Positions 1-8,724 are shown, numbered from the stretch's first letter. The stretch is 53,222 nucleotides of DNA from Deltaproteobacteria bacterium (GCA_009668925.1 SBEK01000005.1:1-53222); one strand, 5' to 3'. Made by a program: numbers and translations. Notes: generated by a model not told the origin, from the letters alone.

Positions 1-1
1 G

Positions 2-106
2 GAATATCAGGATGATGCCCTGCAAAACGCCGGAAAAGTGCAGGACGCTCCTGGCGCGGAAAAAGAAATAGAAATTGATTCCGCCGTAGAGACAAAAAAA
101 AGTTAA
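2..106 (+). CDS. C-terminal tail of an unidentified protein (partial)
   Basis: An open frame runs in from the left edge and ends at a TAA at 104-106, giving 34 residues rich in Glu, Asp, Ala and Lys that end in TKKS. The acidic, low-complexity tail carries no recognisable motif. A hydrophilic tail directly upstream of a tRNA would fit the end of a SecG-like protein, but this is only a guess from context. The rest of the gene lies outside the window. Confidence 0.5.
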   Translation, partial: EYQDDALQNAGKVQDAPGAEKEIEIDSAVETKKS

Positions 107-203
107 AAGAAAAAGGATCATGTTGTTTCCATATTTAGACCCAGTGTTGGGGAAGGCTAAAGGAAAACGGACCGGATGTCAATCCCTAAGCCGCAGATTG
201 ATG

Positions 204-230
204 TTGACAAGGTCAATTCCTTAATATAAA
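204..230 (+). promoter_or_regulatory. Probable sigma70 promoter of the tRNA gene
   Basis: A perfect -35 TTGACA (204-209) is followed after 15 bases by TATAAA (225-230); shifted -10 readings give 16-17 base spacing. Transcription would begin about ten bases upstream of the mature tRNA 5' end at 250, a normal arrangement for a lone tRNA. Called from sequence only. Confidence 0.55.
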
Positions 231-249
231 TACGACGTCTCTTTTGGAT

Positions 250-325
<76 letters not shown>

Positions 326-361
326 GTAAAATTTCCAGGTAATCTCCCATTCTTTATGGGG

Positions 362-2260
362 CTAGTATCCCTTCGTATAATACAGGCGGGCGTTTTCCAG
401 CGCAATACCTACGGTGCTGGCGATGGACTGCATCAATTTTTCGTCCGTCTCATCGAAAATCCCTTCCGTCTTGTTGAGAAGGGTTATGACGCCTGTTACC
501 CGGCTCCGGGAAATGAGGGGCACGCAAAGGATCGTCCTCGTCGTGAACCCCGTTTCATGATCAAAGGCCGGTGAATATTGCGGATGATGCTTCGCGTCAT
601 TGACAATGACCGGCACGCCATGCTCGAACACGTGGCCGGCAATTCCTTCGTCCCTGCGTATTTTGAGATTCTTGATTTTATTCATGTCCAGGCGGAAAGC
701 CGCCGCAAAATACAGTTCGTCCTGATCCGGCAGCATCAGGTGAGCTGCTTCCACCGGAAGGGTAGCCTTGATCATCTCCATGGCGTGGTCCAGGATCTTT
801 TCAATTTCAAATGTTGAGGCCGTGAGCGCGTCGCCGATATACCTCATTATATTGAGTTCGCGGTCGCGTTTGATCAGTAGATCCGACATCCAGTCTTTTT
901 CTATGGCCAGCGATAGATAATCTCCGATGGCGTCCAGGAGGTGACCGATCGTGTTCCAATCCTTTTCCAGAATGTTCATCAGCAGAATCACTCCGGTAAT
1001 CCGGCCTTCCGTCTTGAGCGGCATGACCAGAGCGGTTTTAACATCCTGGTGATGAAACAGCTTTTTGTCCATATAGGCGGAAAGCTTGGTGACGTCGCGG
1101 ATAAAGACGGGCCTCTGCTCCTTGATGGCTTTCTGCATGACGGAATCCTCATGCGTCAGGCGTCTTCCCCGGGTGAGATTGGTCGGAATGAAACTTTTGA
1201 AATCAACGATATAAAGTTTGTCCGGCGATTCGGGTACGATTCCCAGAAGTGCAACAACGTCAAAGGCAAAATGCCTTCTCATCTGTTCAAAGATCACCTG
1301 GAGAAGCTCGTGTTTCTTGAGGCTGGTATTCAGGGCTTTGGTGATAATTCTCAACAGCGTTATATTGCGCTTCAGTACGGTAGCTTCCTGGAAAAGATTG
1401 ATGTTGTCATATATGTAAGCCGCGTTGGACAGAAGGGGGCTGAGAACATCCACGTCCGCCTTGGTAAAAACCCGATCCGACCTGCGCCGGGATATGGTCA
1501 TGGCGCCGATGATTTCATGGCTGGTTTTCATCGGCATGCAGATAAAGGACTTCGTGGAATACTTGCCGCGCGATTGCCGGCCGAAACGGGTATCGTTCTC
1601 AATATCGTCAACCAGAAGGGGCGCCTTGTTGATGACCGTATACTTGACAACGCTGTCGTCGAAAGGTGTGACCGTCCCTTTTTTGGCATGATCCCCGTGG
1701 CCGATGCTGGCTTTAATGACAAAGTTCTCTTTGTCGGGATCCGACAGCATCATCACGGAACCGATGTCCGCGTCGACCAGTTTGAGCGCTTTTTCCAGGG
1801 CAATTGAAAGCAGGTAGTCCGCATTCAAAGTCATATAAGAAAGATTGGACAAGTCTTTAAGGGCTTCCAATTCCTCCGTTTTCTTCTCCAGAGAAGACAC
1901 TTTTTCGTTCAGTTCCTCTTCAAGCACCCGGAAGGAATAAACAATTCTTCCGATTTCATCGGTCACGGCTGTCAGGCCGCTGTCGGGTATGGAATCGGCT
2001 TTTCTGGATAAGCTGTCCGATATCTTTTTAATGTTTTCATATGTTTTGCGCAGAAGACGGAAGCCGAGAAGGAGGGAGATAAGCAAAGCCAGAAGAAATG
2101 GAACAAAGAATGTGTCTCTGGAGATGTTGTATTTGATTCCGAAGTAAATTAAACCGATTCCGGGTAAAACAAAGAACAGCCCGAGCATAAGAAGCAACTT
2201 CTGGTACAAAGTCTGATGGATGTTTACAATGCTGTTAAGCCATTTTTCAAAGAATGCCAT
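362..2260 (-). CDS. Membrane-anchored protein with three GAF domains and no output domain
   Basis: This 632-residue protein starts with two hydrophobic segments (about residues 20-40 and 50-70), followed by a HAMP-like/coiled-coil linker (about 80-135) and three successive GAF domains (about 135-292, 307-457 and 472-630). GAF domains bind small molecules such as cyclic nucleotides or chromophores. The protein ends right after the third GAF helix (ENARLYYTKGY) with no kinase, GGDEF, HD or phosphatase domain, so it probably signals through a partner. I chose the ATG at 2260, which has a GGGG stretch five bases upstream; a TTG at 2299 would add 13 residues but has a poorly placed ribosome site. 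The ligand cannot be named. It is divergent from the GspE-like ATPase gene. Confidence 0.8.
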   Translation of the reverse strand: MAFFEKWLNSIVNIHQTLYQKLLLMLGLFFVLPGIGLIYFGIKYNISRDTFFVPFLLALLISLLLGFRLLRKTYENIKKISDSLSRKADSIPDSGLTAVTDEIGRIVYSFRVLEEELNEKVSSLEKKTEELEALKDLSNLSYMTLNADYLLSIALEKALKLVDADIGSVMMLSDPDKENFVIKASIGHGDHAKKGTVTPFDDSVVKYTVINKAPLLVDDIENDTRFGRQSRGKYSTKSFICMPMKTSHEIIGAMTISRRRSDRVFTKADVDVLSPLLSNAAYIYDNINLFQEATVLKRNITLLRIITKALNTSLKKHELLQVIFEQMRRHFAFDVVALLGIVPESPDKLYIVDFKSFIPTNLTRGRRLTHEDSVMQKAIKEQRPVFIRDVTKLSAYMDKKLFHHQDVKTALVMPLKTEGRITGVILLMNILEKDWNTIGHLLDAIGDYLSLAIEKDWMSDLLIKRDRELNIMRYIGDALTASTFEIEKILDHAMEMIKATLPVEAAHLMLPDQDELYFAAAFRLDMNKIKNLKIRRDEGIAGHVFEHGVPVIVNDAKHHPQYSPAFDHETGFTTRTILCVPLISRSRVTGVITLLNKTEGIFDETDEKLMQSIASTVGIALENARLYYTKGY

Positions 2261-2621
2261 AAGTGCCCCAATCGAATTTGGTTTCTTGAAATCATGCAAA
2301 CGATGTCGTAGCTGCTCGCCGCATTACATCGAAAGACTAGGGAGCCCCTTCTATCCATTTTGAACATATCAAGAATGGTGTCTTAGGATTTTCGTAACAC
2401 GGTTTGAAATGTAAATTCAGTGAAAGATCAAAGTTGCATATTGTTGAATATAGAGTGTCAACCGCGTTTTGTCCAGTAGCAACTATCCCTTTGAATCCGG
2501 GTGCGCTGTTTTGGCCGGCGATCAACGTTTTTTCAAAACCATTCGAATGTTTGTATTCCGGATACGAATGCAGACGACGGCCGTTAGGAAACATCTCAAC
2601 GCACATGACGTATCGCGCCTC
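2261..2621. other. Divergent intergenic region
   Basis: About 360 AT-richer bases separate the GAF gene from the truncated ATPase. Short open frames here show no protein-like features, and none supplies the missing N-terminal domains of the ATPase. Promoters for the two divergent genes presumably lie here, but I see no convincing -35/-10 pair. A short inverted repeat (GTAT-TCCGG-ATAC) sits near 2556-2568. Confidence 0.4.
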
Positions 2622-2639
2622 CGATTACGATCGTAATCG
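2622..2639. promoter_or_regulatory. 18-bp perfect palindrome at the ATPase start
   Basis: The sequence CGATTACGATCGTAATCG is its own reverse complement and ends on the first base of the GTG start codon at 2639. It could be an operator that blocks translation or transcription initiation, or the scar of a rearrangement that removed the 5' part of the gene. Neither is shown by the sequence. Confidence 0.5.
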
Positions 2640-3826
2640 TGAATAAGACCATTAACGGCGCGGTTTCCCGCAGGGCATCGGATATCCATATCGAGCCGGA
2701 TGTCATCGATAAAAATGTTCTGGTCCGGTTCCGGGTAGACGGGGACTGCGCGCCGTATCAGACGCTGCCCTACAGCTACCGGTCCGCCATTCTCTCGCGA
2801 ATTAAAATCATGGCCAATCTGGATATTACTGTGAAGGGGATTCCGCAGGAAGGCAAAATCAAATTGAAAAAGGCGGGCGTCGGAGAAATTGAGCTGCGTG
2901 TTGCAACCATTCCGACCCAGGGGAACGTGGAAGATGTCGTCCTGCGCATCCTGGCCAAAGGAGACACGCCGCCGTTTCACGCCATGCATATGACGCCGAG
3001 AAATTACAGGGAACTTCTCAATATCTGCGAACAGCCGTATGGAATGATTCTGTGCGTCGGCCCCACCGGTTCAGGGAAAACGACAACCCTTCATGCGATC
3101 TTGAGTCATATCAACAAGCCGGAGCGGAAAATCTGGACGGCGGAAGATCCGGTGGAAATCACGCAGCGCGGATTAAGGCAGGTTCAGGTGCAGCCCAAAA
3201 TCGGATTCGATTTTGCGGCCGCCATGAGATCTTTCCTGCGCGCCGATCCGGACGTCATCATGGTCGGCGAGATGAGAGATTTTGAAACAGCTAAAATCGG
3301 CGTCGAAGCGTCGCTGACCGGTCATCTGGTCTTGAGCACACTGCATACCAACAGTGCTCCGGAGACCATTTCCCGGCTTCTCGACATGGGGATTGATCCG
3401 CTGAATTTCTCCGATTCTCTGCTGGGTGTCCTCGCGCAGCGACTCGTGAGGGCTCTCTGCGACAAGTGCAAAGAAGCCTATCATCCGTCCGAGGCCGAAT
3501 ATGATCAGATTGTGCACAGTTACGGCGTCGAACTTTTCCAGAAGGAAAACATCCCGTATTCCGAAGATTTGTTGCTCTATCGGCCCAGAGGCTGCGAGGC
3601 CTGTGACAGAACAGGATACCGGGGGCGAATCGGCATTCATGAATTGCTCATTAATACGGAAGCCATCAAGAAACGATCGATCGAACGGAGGGAGAGCATT
3701 GACGCGATCCGCAACATCGCCATGGCCGAGGGCATGTTGACGCTTTACCAGGACGGAGTATTGAAGGCTTTTCAAGGCCTGACGGACATCAAACAGGTGC
3801 ACCGGGTTTGCATGAGTACGCGGTAA
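2639..3826 (+). CDS. GspE/PilB-type secretion or pilus ATPase, N-terminally truncated
   Basis: The 395-residue product is a type II secretion/type IV pilus assembly ATPase, a hexameric motor normally attached to an inner-membrane platform protein. Visible are the N2 domain (RRASDIHIEPD, about residues 11-21), Walker A GPTGSGKT (about 141-148), the Asp box and Walker B region (DPDVIMVGEMRD), the His box (STLHTN), and a four-cysteine zinc site (CDKC near 275, CEAC near 319). Complete GspE/PilB proteins are usually over 550 residues; the N1 domain that docks on the membrane partner is missing. In the same frame a TGA at 2606-2608 precedes nine more codons resembling the family (ending IVIVNK), so homology runs past the GTG start. 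No other pilus or secretion gene lies nearby. It may be a shortened functional ATPase or a 5'-deleted remnant; the frame itself is intact. Confidence 0.75.
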   Translation: MNKTINGAVSRRASDIHIEPDVIDKNVLVRFRVDGDCAPYQTLPYSYRSAILSRIKIMANLDITVKGIPQEGKIKLKKAGVGEIELRVATIPTQGNVEDVVLRILAKGDTPPFHAMHMTPRNYRELLNICEQPYGMILCVGPTGSGKTTTLHAILSHINKPERKIWTAEDPVEITQRGLRQVQVQPKIGFDFAAAMRSFLRADPDVIMVGEMRDFETAKIGVEASLTGHLVLSTLHTNSAPETISRLLDMGIDPLNFSDSLLGVLAQRLVRALCDKCKEAYHPSEAEYDQIVHSYGVELFQKENIPYSEDLLLYRPRGCEACDRTGYRGRIGIHELLINTEAIKKRSIERRESIDAIRNIAMAEGMLTLYQDGVLKAFQGLTDIKQVHRVCMSTR

Positions 3827-3890
3827 CCTGAGGTTTCCTCCCCGCCGTGGTTTTCTATCGACTACGGAAAGATACTTGAATAACAAAAAT

Positions 3891-3922
3891 CCCCGGTCTC
3901 ACAGGATGTCATGGGACCGGGG
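3891..3922. terminator. Bidirectional rho-independent terminator
   Basis: CCCCGGTC (3891-3898) pairs perfectly with GACCGGGG (3915-3922) around a 16-base loop. Leaving on the minus strand the stem is followed by A plus five Ts; on the plus strand by CTTTCACTTTTT. It lies between the convergent ends of the ATPase gene and the minus-strand binding-protein gene and suits both. Confidence 0.75.
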
Positions 3923-3984
3923 CTTTCACTTTTTGATGCTTGTTTTTGTTGCGGTCGGACTGTCAGTGAATCCCTGCGGCATTC

Positions 3985-5214
3985 CTAGTGGAGCCACTTC
4001 TTGGGTAAATTAATTTTAGAGGCCTTTTTGACGTTCTCGAATTCCTCGGGCGTCCTGGTCCACCAGATATAGACGTCGGGCTGGGTGAATTTTCCTCCTT
4101 TAATCGTCTGAACGACTGACGGCATAAAGATTCGTCCACTGCCGGAAACGCCGTACATTTCCGCAGGATACTTGTCGCCCAGCATCGGCAGCGCTTTGGG
4201 AACAGCGGCGCGCACCGCATAAACATTGTCCTGCGTTCCCGCGGCGGCAATGGCCTTGGCCAGAGCATGCATGGCTCCATAATGCAATGCGACTTCCCAT
4301 GTGGTGAGTCTTTTGTAAGTCTCCCTGTATTTTTTATCGAAAGAGGACATAACCGGCACGGGAATGGCAGTGAAGTTCGCGGTGCCGATGGCATTTTCCA
4401 TCGACTTGGTTCCGTCGAGCATCTGGGCAATGGTATCCATTTTGGCCTGGTCAAGGATCAGAAAACCGCCTTTGAACCCCATCTGCCGAGCCTGAGCGAT
4501 GGCGAGCGCCGTTGTTCCCGAAGGACCGCCGATGAGCATAACGTCAGGATTGGTGGCAATCGCGGCGGTGAGCGGAGCGACAAAATCTGTTCTTGTATAG
4601 AAATTCGCAGGTTTGTCCGCTGTAATCTTTCCGCCTTTCTTTTCCCAGATTGTCCTGAAGACTTGCCGCCATTCATCGCCGTAAGTGCCCTGAGTCACGA
4701 CCATGGCCGCTTTGCGCCAGCCTTTTTCCCAGGCGAAACTGGCGTAGACCTTGGCGTAATCGGTCAGTATCGGCGCGGCAATCACCAGCAGATTATTTTT
4801 TGTGGTATCAGCTTTAGGGGACGAGGTGTAGCCCATGACAATAAACTCACCGCATTCTTCTTCGTTGATCTTGAGCAGAGCAGCCGCCGATGTGAAGACC
4901 GGGTCAAATATGGCCAGAGCCCCTTTTGCCAGCAGTTGCCGGGCATTGGCGACGGCCAGCTCGGGGCTGACCTTATCGTCCATCCGCTCGAGTCTGAATA
5001 AGAACTTCTGACCGTCGGCGGTGATGCCTCCGGAGGCGTTTATTTCCTTTATCGCCATATCAACGCCGTTTGCGCAATCCTGTCCGTATTCACCTGCGGG
5101 GCCGCTCAACGGGCCGGTAAAGCCGATCACGATTTCCGCCGCGAAACCCGAAACACTAAAGAAGACAATGGAAACCATGGCGAGTAAGCATACTATCTTA
5201 TTAAAAAACCTCAT
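3985..5214 (-). CDS. Periplasmic LIV-type (branched-chain amino acid family) substrate-binding protein
   Basis: The 409-residue product has a cleavable signal peptide (about residues 1-25, ending SGFAA) and the family hallmark EIVIGFTGPLSGPAGEYGQD at the mature N terminus, then the two-lobed type 1 periplasmic-binding fold of LivJ/LivK relatives. In deltaproteobacteria this family also binds aromatic acids, amides and other compounds, so the ligand is open. A strong Shine-Dalgarno (GAGGAGGGG) precedes the ATG. The gene follows the HAMP-protein gene on the same strand after 48 bases, so the two are probably co-transcribed. No permease or ATPase genes adjoin it; the livHMGF set is 34 kb away. 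The protein at 23604-24857 is a close paralogue. Confidence 0.88.
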   Translation of the reverse strand: MRFFNKIVCLLAMVSIVFFSVSGFAAEIVIGFTGPLSGPAGEYGQDCANGVDMAIKEINASGGITADGQKFLFRLERMDDKVSPELAVANARQLLAKGALAIFDPVFTSAAALLKINEEECGEFIVMGYTSSPKADTTKNNLLVIAAPILTDYAKVYASFAWEKGWRKAAMVVTQGTYGDEWRQVFRTIWEKKGGKITADKPANFYTRTDFVAPLTAAIATNPDVMLIGGPSGTTALAIAQARQMGFKGGFLILDQAKMDTIAQMLDGTKSMENAIGTANFTAIPVPVMSSFDKKYRETYKRLTTWEVALHYGAMHALAKAIAAAGTQDNVYAVRAAVPKALPMLGDKYPAEMYGVSGSGRIFMPSVVQTIKGGKFTQPDVYIWWTRTPEEFENVKKASKINLPKKWLH

Positions 5215-5262
5215 TTTCCCCTCCTCATATGATTAGAAATTCTTTTACTGCTGTCGACGGCC

Positions 5263-6234
5263 TTAAATATCCTGCAATCGATCAATGGCTTTTTTCGATG
5301 AGGTGACCAGTGTATCCGCATCCGGGGTCTTTTTGATCATGTCGGACAGGGATTTGGCCTTGTCATCCGCGGCGGGAGCAACGGGTTCCGGTGCAGCGGG
5401 TTTCTGAGCGGGAGCCGGTTCGTGCGCCGGCCTCTGGGAAGGCGCCGGAACCGCACTCATTCTGGAGCGGAGCGAATTGACCGACTGCACCAGTTGACCA
5501 ATGGCATCATCTTCATCCCAGGTAAGCGGCCTGTTGAATTTTCCGGCGGCGAATTCCCGGAGAGCGGTTGATGTTTCTTCGAGCGGCTCGACAACGCTTT
5601 CCGTCATCATCTTCTTGATGAAGGAAGGAATCAAAATGATGCAGAGGATCAGCAGGATGATCAGGAGCGCGGCGGCGGCGTAAAAGGCTAAATTTGCCGA
5701 ACTGTATCCTTTTTCACCGACATGGCTCTCAAAAGCAAGGAGCTGCCCCAGAAGCTGGGTTACGGCTTCCATCCTTTCGTTGGCCGAACTCAAGTAGGCC
5801 GTGCCTGTCCCCATGGGGGCCAGCCGAATAACTTGAACAGCTGATTTTTCGTATTCGACCATATTGTCCAGGATGGCCTGATAAAATTTCTTCTGCTCCG
5901 CGCCAAGGTCACTGTCCAGCGCCTTCTTGACAAGAGAGACGTCTTCGGCAATCTGGGCGATCTGCTGCTCGGAAAGCTTGGCAATTTCCTGCTTCTCCTG
6001 ACTTGCCGCAACCATGCCCTTGATTTTGTATAGATTTGCATGAACGGAATTAACGTCTTTCAGGAGTTTCGCGCTTCGCTGATAGTCTTTGAAACCGGCT
6101 TTAAATACGCTGCTGACCGAGGATTTCTGGATGAATAAACCAACGAGGGCGATGAGAATGATAATGATGGCCAGAATCAATACCCGTAAGGTCAGCGCTT
6201 TTTGTCCCGACTTTAAATTATTGCTTGAGTTCAT
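5263..6234 (-). CDS. Receptor-like membrane protein: periplasmic helical domain plus HAMP, no signalling domain
   Basis: The 323-residue protein has a first membrane segment (about 17-38), a mostly helical periplasmic domain of about 140 residues like the four-helix bundle of chemoreceptors, a second membrane segment (about 180-205) and a HAMP domain (about 206-258, containing VVEPLEETSTALREFAAG). The rest is a Pro/Ala-rich linker and a short helical tail (ending KAIDRLQDI), where a chemoreceptor or kinase would carry its output domain. It lies directly upstream of, and on the same strand as, a LIV-type binding-protein gene, which suggests it senses that protein; that is inference. A GAGAGGAAA ribosome site lies about ten bases before the ATG. 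Confidence 0.75.
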   Translation of the reverse strand: MNSSNNLKSGQKALTLRVLILAIIIILIALVGLFIQKSSVSSVFKAGFKDYQRSAKLLKDVNSVHANLYKIKGMVAASQEKQEIAKLSEQQIAQIAEDVSLVKKALDSDLGAEQKKFYQAILDNMVEYEKSAVQVIRLAPMGTGTAYLSSANERMEAVTQLLGQLLAFESHVGEKGYSSANLAFYAAAALLIILLILCIILIPSFIKKMMTESVVEPLEETSTALREFAAGKFNRPLTWDEDDAIGQLVQSVNSLRSRMSAVPAPSQRPAHEPAPAQKPAAPEPVAPAADDKAKSLSDMIKKTPDADTLVTSSKKAIDRLQDI

Positions 6235-6430
6235 GATCAGATATTTCCTCTCCTATAATAATTTCTGGTTGGCAGCGACAATAATGCCCGTACATTACAA
6301 TTGCCGTGCCGGATCCCCAAACGTAGCTTGATTGTTCTAAAAAAGTGTTTCGTTACCGGACGTCTGCAACCTTTCTGCAAAGGATGAAATGTCGGTTAAA
6401 TATATAAACTGTCAGACTTTTTGTTTATCA

Positions 6431-6459
6431 GAAATACTTGGGGAGCATCACGTTGTCAA
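6431..6459 (-). promoter_or_regulatory. Possible promoter of the HAMP/binding-protein operon
   Basis: Read on the minus strand, TTGACA (6459-6454) is followed after 17 bases by TATTTC (6436-6431). The -35 is perfect and the -10 weak. The -35 lies within a small palindrome, TTGTC-AA-GACAA. The remaining DNA between 6235 and 6683 shows no gene or other convincing signal. Confidence 0.35.
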
Positions 6460-6683
6460 GACAATTTTTTATAGCGAATTTTCCCTCGAATGTGGTACAT
6501 CCGCAATCCACTGATCAAAATGAACGGTCCATCTTGCTCGATATGCATATATGAAAGATATGGAGAAAAGGCAATTTCCCTGCCAGTGAAGAGACTTGCT
6601 GGTTATTGGATTTGGGGCATGTCTTTTGCTTAACATTTGGCAGATGTTTATGTAAGTTTTTGCCGAATCGGAAATGGTGAAAT

Positions 6684-7250
6684 ATGGCAAACGCAAGAAA
6701 CGGACTTGATTTAATAAACGGGCAGTCAAATCCCTCGGCGGATAGAAAAGACGGACAGAAGGTCCGGCGCGTGCGCGAAGTCCTGGTTGTTGACGATGAA
6801 GAGCCCCTTCTCTTAACGATTTCCGAAGGATTGAGCATTTACAGGGACTACTTTAATTTGCAGACGGCGACGAACGGAGCGGAGGCGGTTAAAGTTTTGA
6901 AGTCTTCTCCCGTAATCGATCTCGTTCTTACCGACCTAAGCATGCCGAAAATGGACGGTTTTGAACTTCTGGCCTACATGAACAGGAACTATCCCCAAAT
7001 TCCCGTTATCCTCATGACAGCCTACGGTACCCCCAAAATTGAAGAAATTGTCAGCAGCATGGGGCTTTATCGTTACCTGGAAAAACCATTGGACATTAAC
7101 ATTATCGCCGATAATGTTTTTGCGGCACTATCGATCAAATCAGACCAGATGGCTCCCGGCACAGCAGATGTGCGGGAGCGGGAACTGAAGAAGACGAGTT
7201 ATGCGTCAGGATTTTTTCATTCGGATTACTACAAGAAGACGATGCCGTGA
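6684..7250 (+). CDS. Single-domain response regulator (CheY-like receiver)
   Basis: The 188-residue protein has a disordered lead of about 32 residues, then a receiver domain: acidic pair in VVDDEEP, phospho-acceptor Asp in LTDLSMPKMDG, conserved Thr in LMTAYG, and Lys in LEKPLD. About 40 residues of unrecognised tail follow, with no DNA-binding or enzymatic output domain. It is the first gene of a run of signalling genes on the plus strand, 27 bases ahead of the PATAN/roadblock gene, so it probably feeds phosphorylation into that module. The cognate kinase is not in the window. The ATG at 6684 follows AAATGGTGAAAT, a weak ribosome site. Confidence 0.85.
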   Translation: MANARNGLDLINGQSNPSADRKDGQKVRRVREVLVVDDEEPLLLTISEGLSIYRDYFNLQTATNGAEAVKVLKSSPVIDLVLTDLSMPKMDGFELLAYMNRNYPQIPVILMTAYGTPKIEEIVSSMGLYRYLEKPLDINIIADNVFAALSIKSDQMAPGTADVRERELKKTSYASGFFHSDYYKKTMP

Positions 7251-7277
7251 TCGTTTGGTGCATGAGGAGTGTTTTTT

Positions 7278-8126
7278 ATGGCCGGAGACGTGAAGAAGGA
7301 TTTCAAACTCATCATCGATAATGAGGATCCGGGCGGTACGTCCGCAGCAGATGCCGGGACCAAGGATGAATTGCAGCGCTTTCCCCTTTTCGGTCTTTCC
7401 GTAGGCAGTTTCCTGCAAGTGATAGCGATGGAGCAGCAAACATGCATTATGGAGGTCTATCTAAACGCCAATCATTGGGGGCATTTTTGCTTTGTCGAGG
7501 GCGAGCTTCACGATGCTGTTTACGGTGATTTAAGCGGAGAAGCGGCGGCCATGGAAATGATTTCCTGGGAAAATGTCCGCCTGAACATCAAACAGATTCT
7601 CAACACCAGCAGCGTGGTGCGGAAAATTGACAAGAATCTCATGCTGCTGCTGATGGAAGGGTCCAGACGGCGTGACGAGGTCCACGAACGTCGAACCCGG
7701 TCCGGGCAGGAGGAAGAGGCCGAAGATCAGGAAGATATCGAGGTTGATGCCGCTGAGGCCGAACGGGCAAACCTTAACGCCTGTCTTAGTATGATGAGCA
7801 AGGATATGGACGATGCCCTGGTCGCCGCCAGCATCTCCAACGTCATTGAAGGGAAAATGATGGCATCCTATCAAGCGGCCCCGGAAACGGCGGAAGCTTT
7901 TTTGCGTTTAACGAGATATTTGGCCAACGCTTTTGACGAAAACACATCCAGTCAGTTGGGGGATCACATGATTCTCGATTTGAAAGACAGACAGACGCTG
8001 GTTGTTCTGATGATCGGGGATCATCAATGGTGTATCCTTTTTAAGAACGACAAGTGCACACTGGGTCTTTTGCGGAACATTATCCTGCCCAAGGTAGTCA
8101 GAGCATTTAATCAAATGAATAGATGA
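7278..8126 (+). CDS. PATAN (DUF4388) domain protein with C-terminal roadblock-like domain
   Basis: The product is 282 residues. Residues about 30-115 match the PATAN/DUF4388 pattern (LFGLSVGSFLQVIAM, then FVEGELHDAVYGDLSGE and the MEMISWENVR helix), a domain found with two-component and polarity proteins. After an acidic Glu/Asp-rich linker, residues about 165-282 form a roadblock/LC7-like domain that aligns with the next gene product (shared LNxCL...VAxxI, a TLVVL...W strand and the ILPKVVRAF helix). GAGGAG lies eight bases before the ATG at 7278, which I prefer to the GTG at 7269. Roadblock domains regulate Ras-like GTPases, which fits the MglA-type gene downstream. Confidence 0.78.
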   Translation: MAGDVKKDFKLIIDNEDPGGTSAADAGTKDELQRFPLFGLSVGSFLQVIAMEQQTCIMEVYLNANHWGHFCFVEGELHDAVYGDLSGEAAAMEMISWENVRLNIKQILNTSSVVRKIDKNLMLLLMEGSRRRDEVHERRTRSGQEEEAEDQEDIEVDAAEAERANLNACLSMMSKDMDDALVAASISNVIEGKMMASYQAAPETAEAFLRLTRYLANAFDENTSSQLGDHMILDLKDRQTLVVLMIGDHQWCILFKNDKCTLGLLRNIILPKVVRAFNQMNR

Positions 8127-8145
8127 AACGAGATAAGGAGGCCCA

Positions 8146-8517
8146 ATGAATATCCAGAAGTTGAACGTTTGCCTGGACATCTTGAAGAAGGATCTGGGAG
8201 AGGGGTTTGTCGCCTCATGTATTATCACGACCGAAGACGGGCAGGTGCTGGTGGCTACGGACCAGGCGAATATCGCGGAAGCGACGTTGCTGAATGATGC
8301 CACCGCTTTTATCCGTAATGCGCTGAAGACCTATCCGGCGGAATTAGGCCAGTACTATTACATCGACGTTGCCGGCAGCATGTCGGTTTTGGTTATTCCG
8401 TTCGGCGATTTCCAGTGGACGATAACGGTGAACAAGAAACTGGTCAAACTGGGGCTGCTTCTGAATGTCGTATTGCCGGCCATCATCAATGCTTTTGAAG
8501 ATGCCGTTGTTTCTTAG
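8146..8517 (+). CDS. Roadblock/LC7 domain protein
   Basis: This 123-residue single-domain protein begins LNVCLDILKKDLGEGFVAS and has the roadblock pattern of alternating strands and helices (TTEDGQVLVAT, SMSVLVIPFGDFQW, LLLNVVLPAIINAF). It is related to the C-terminal domain of the preceding protein. GGAGG stands before the ATG, and the gene follows the previous stop after 19 bases. Such proteins act as homodimeric partners or GTPase regulators in MglA/MglB-type systems. Confidence 0.8.
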   Translation: MNIQKLNVCLDILKKDLGEGFVASCIITTEDGQVLVATDQANIAEATLLNDATAFIRNALKTYPAELGQYYYIDVAGSMSVLVIPFGDFQWTITVNKKLVKLGLLLNVVLPAIINAFEDAVVS

Positions 8518-8541
8518 GGATACTGGAGGGGAAAAGGGGTT

Positions 8542-8724
8542 ATGGGAGAAAAACTCGTTCGTATATTCGAAATTGTTCAGGAGCAGGCCGGCCTGAAAGG
8601 CCGTATGGAGCTTGCCACCCGGACGGGAATATCACTAAACAGAGCGTCTCAAATGAAGGATACAGACGAGCTGGTAAAGAGGATGAAGGACATCGCGAGT
8701 TCTATCCTTGAAAAAAATTCATAA
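8542..8724 (+). CDS. Small helical protein of unknown function
   Basis: The 60-residue, strongly helical protein has no recognised family. It lies 24 bases after the roadblock gene and has purine-rich ribosome sites (GGAGGGG and AAAAGGGG) before its ATG. The sequence has a heptad-like spread of Leu, Ile and Met and ends ASSILEKNS. Position and codon use support it as a real gene, perhaps a scaffold or adaptor of the roadblock/GTPase module. Confidence 0.6.
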   Translation: MGEKLVRIFEIVQEQAGLKGRMELATRTGISLNRASQMKDTDELVKRMKDIASSILEKNS

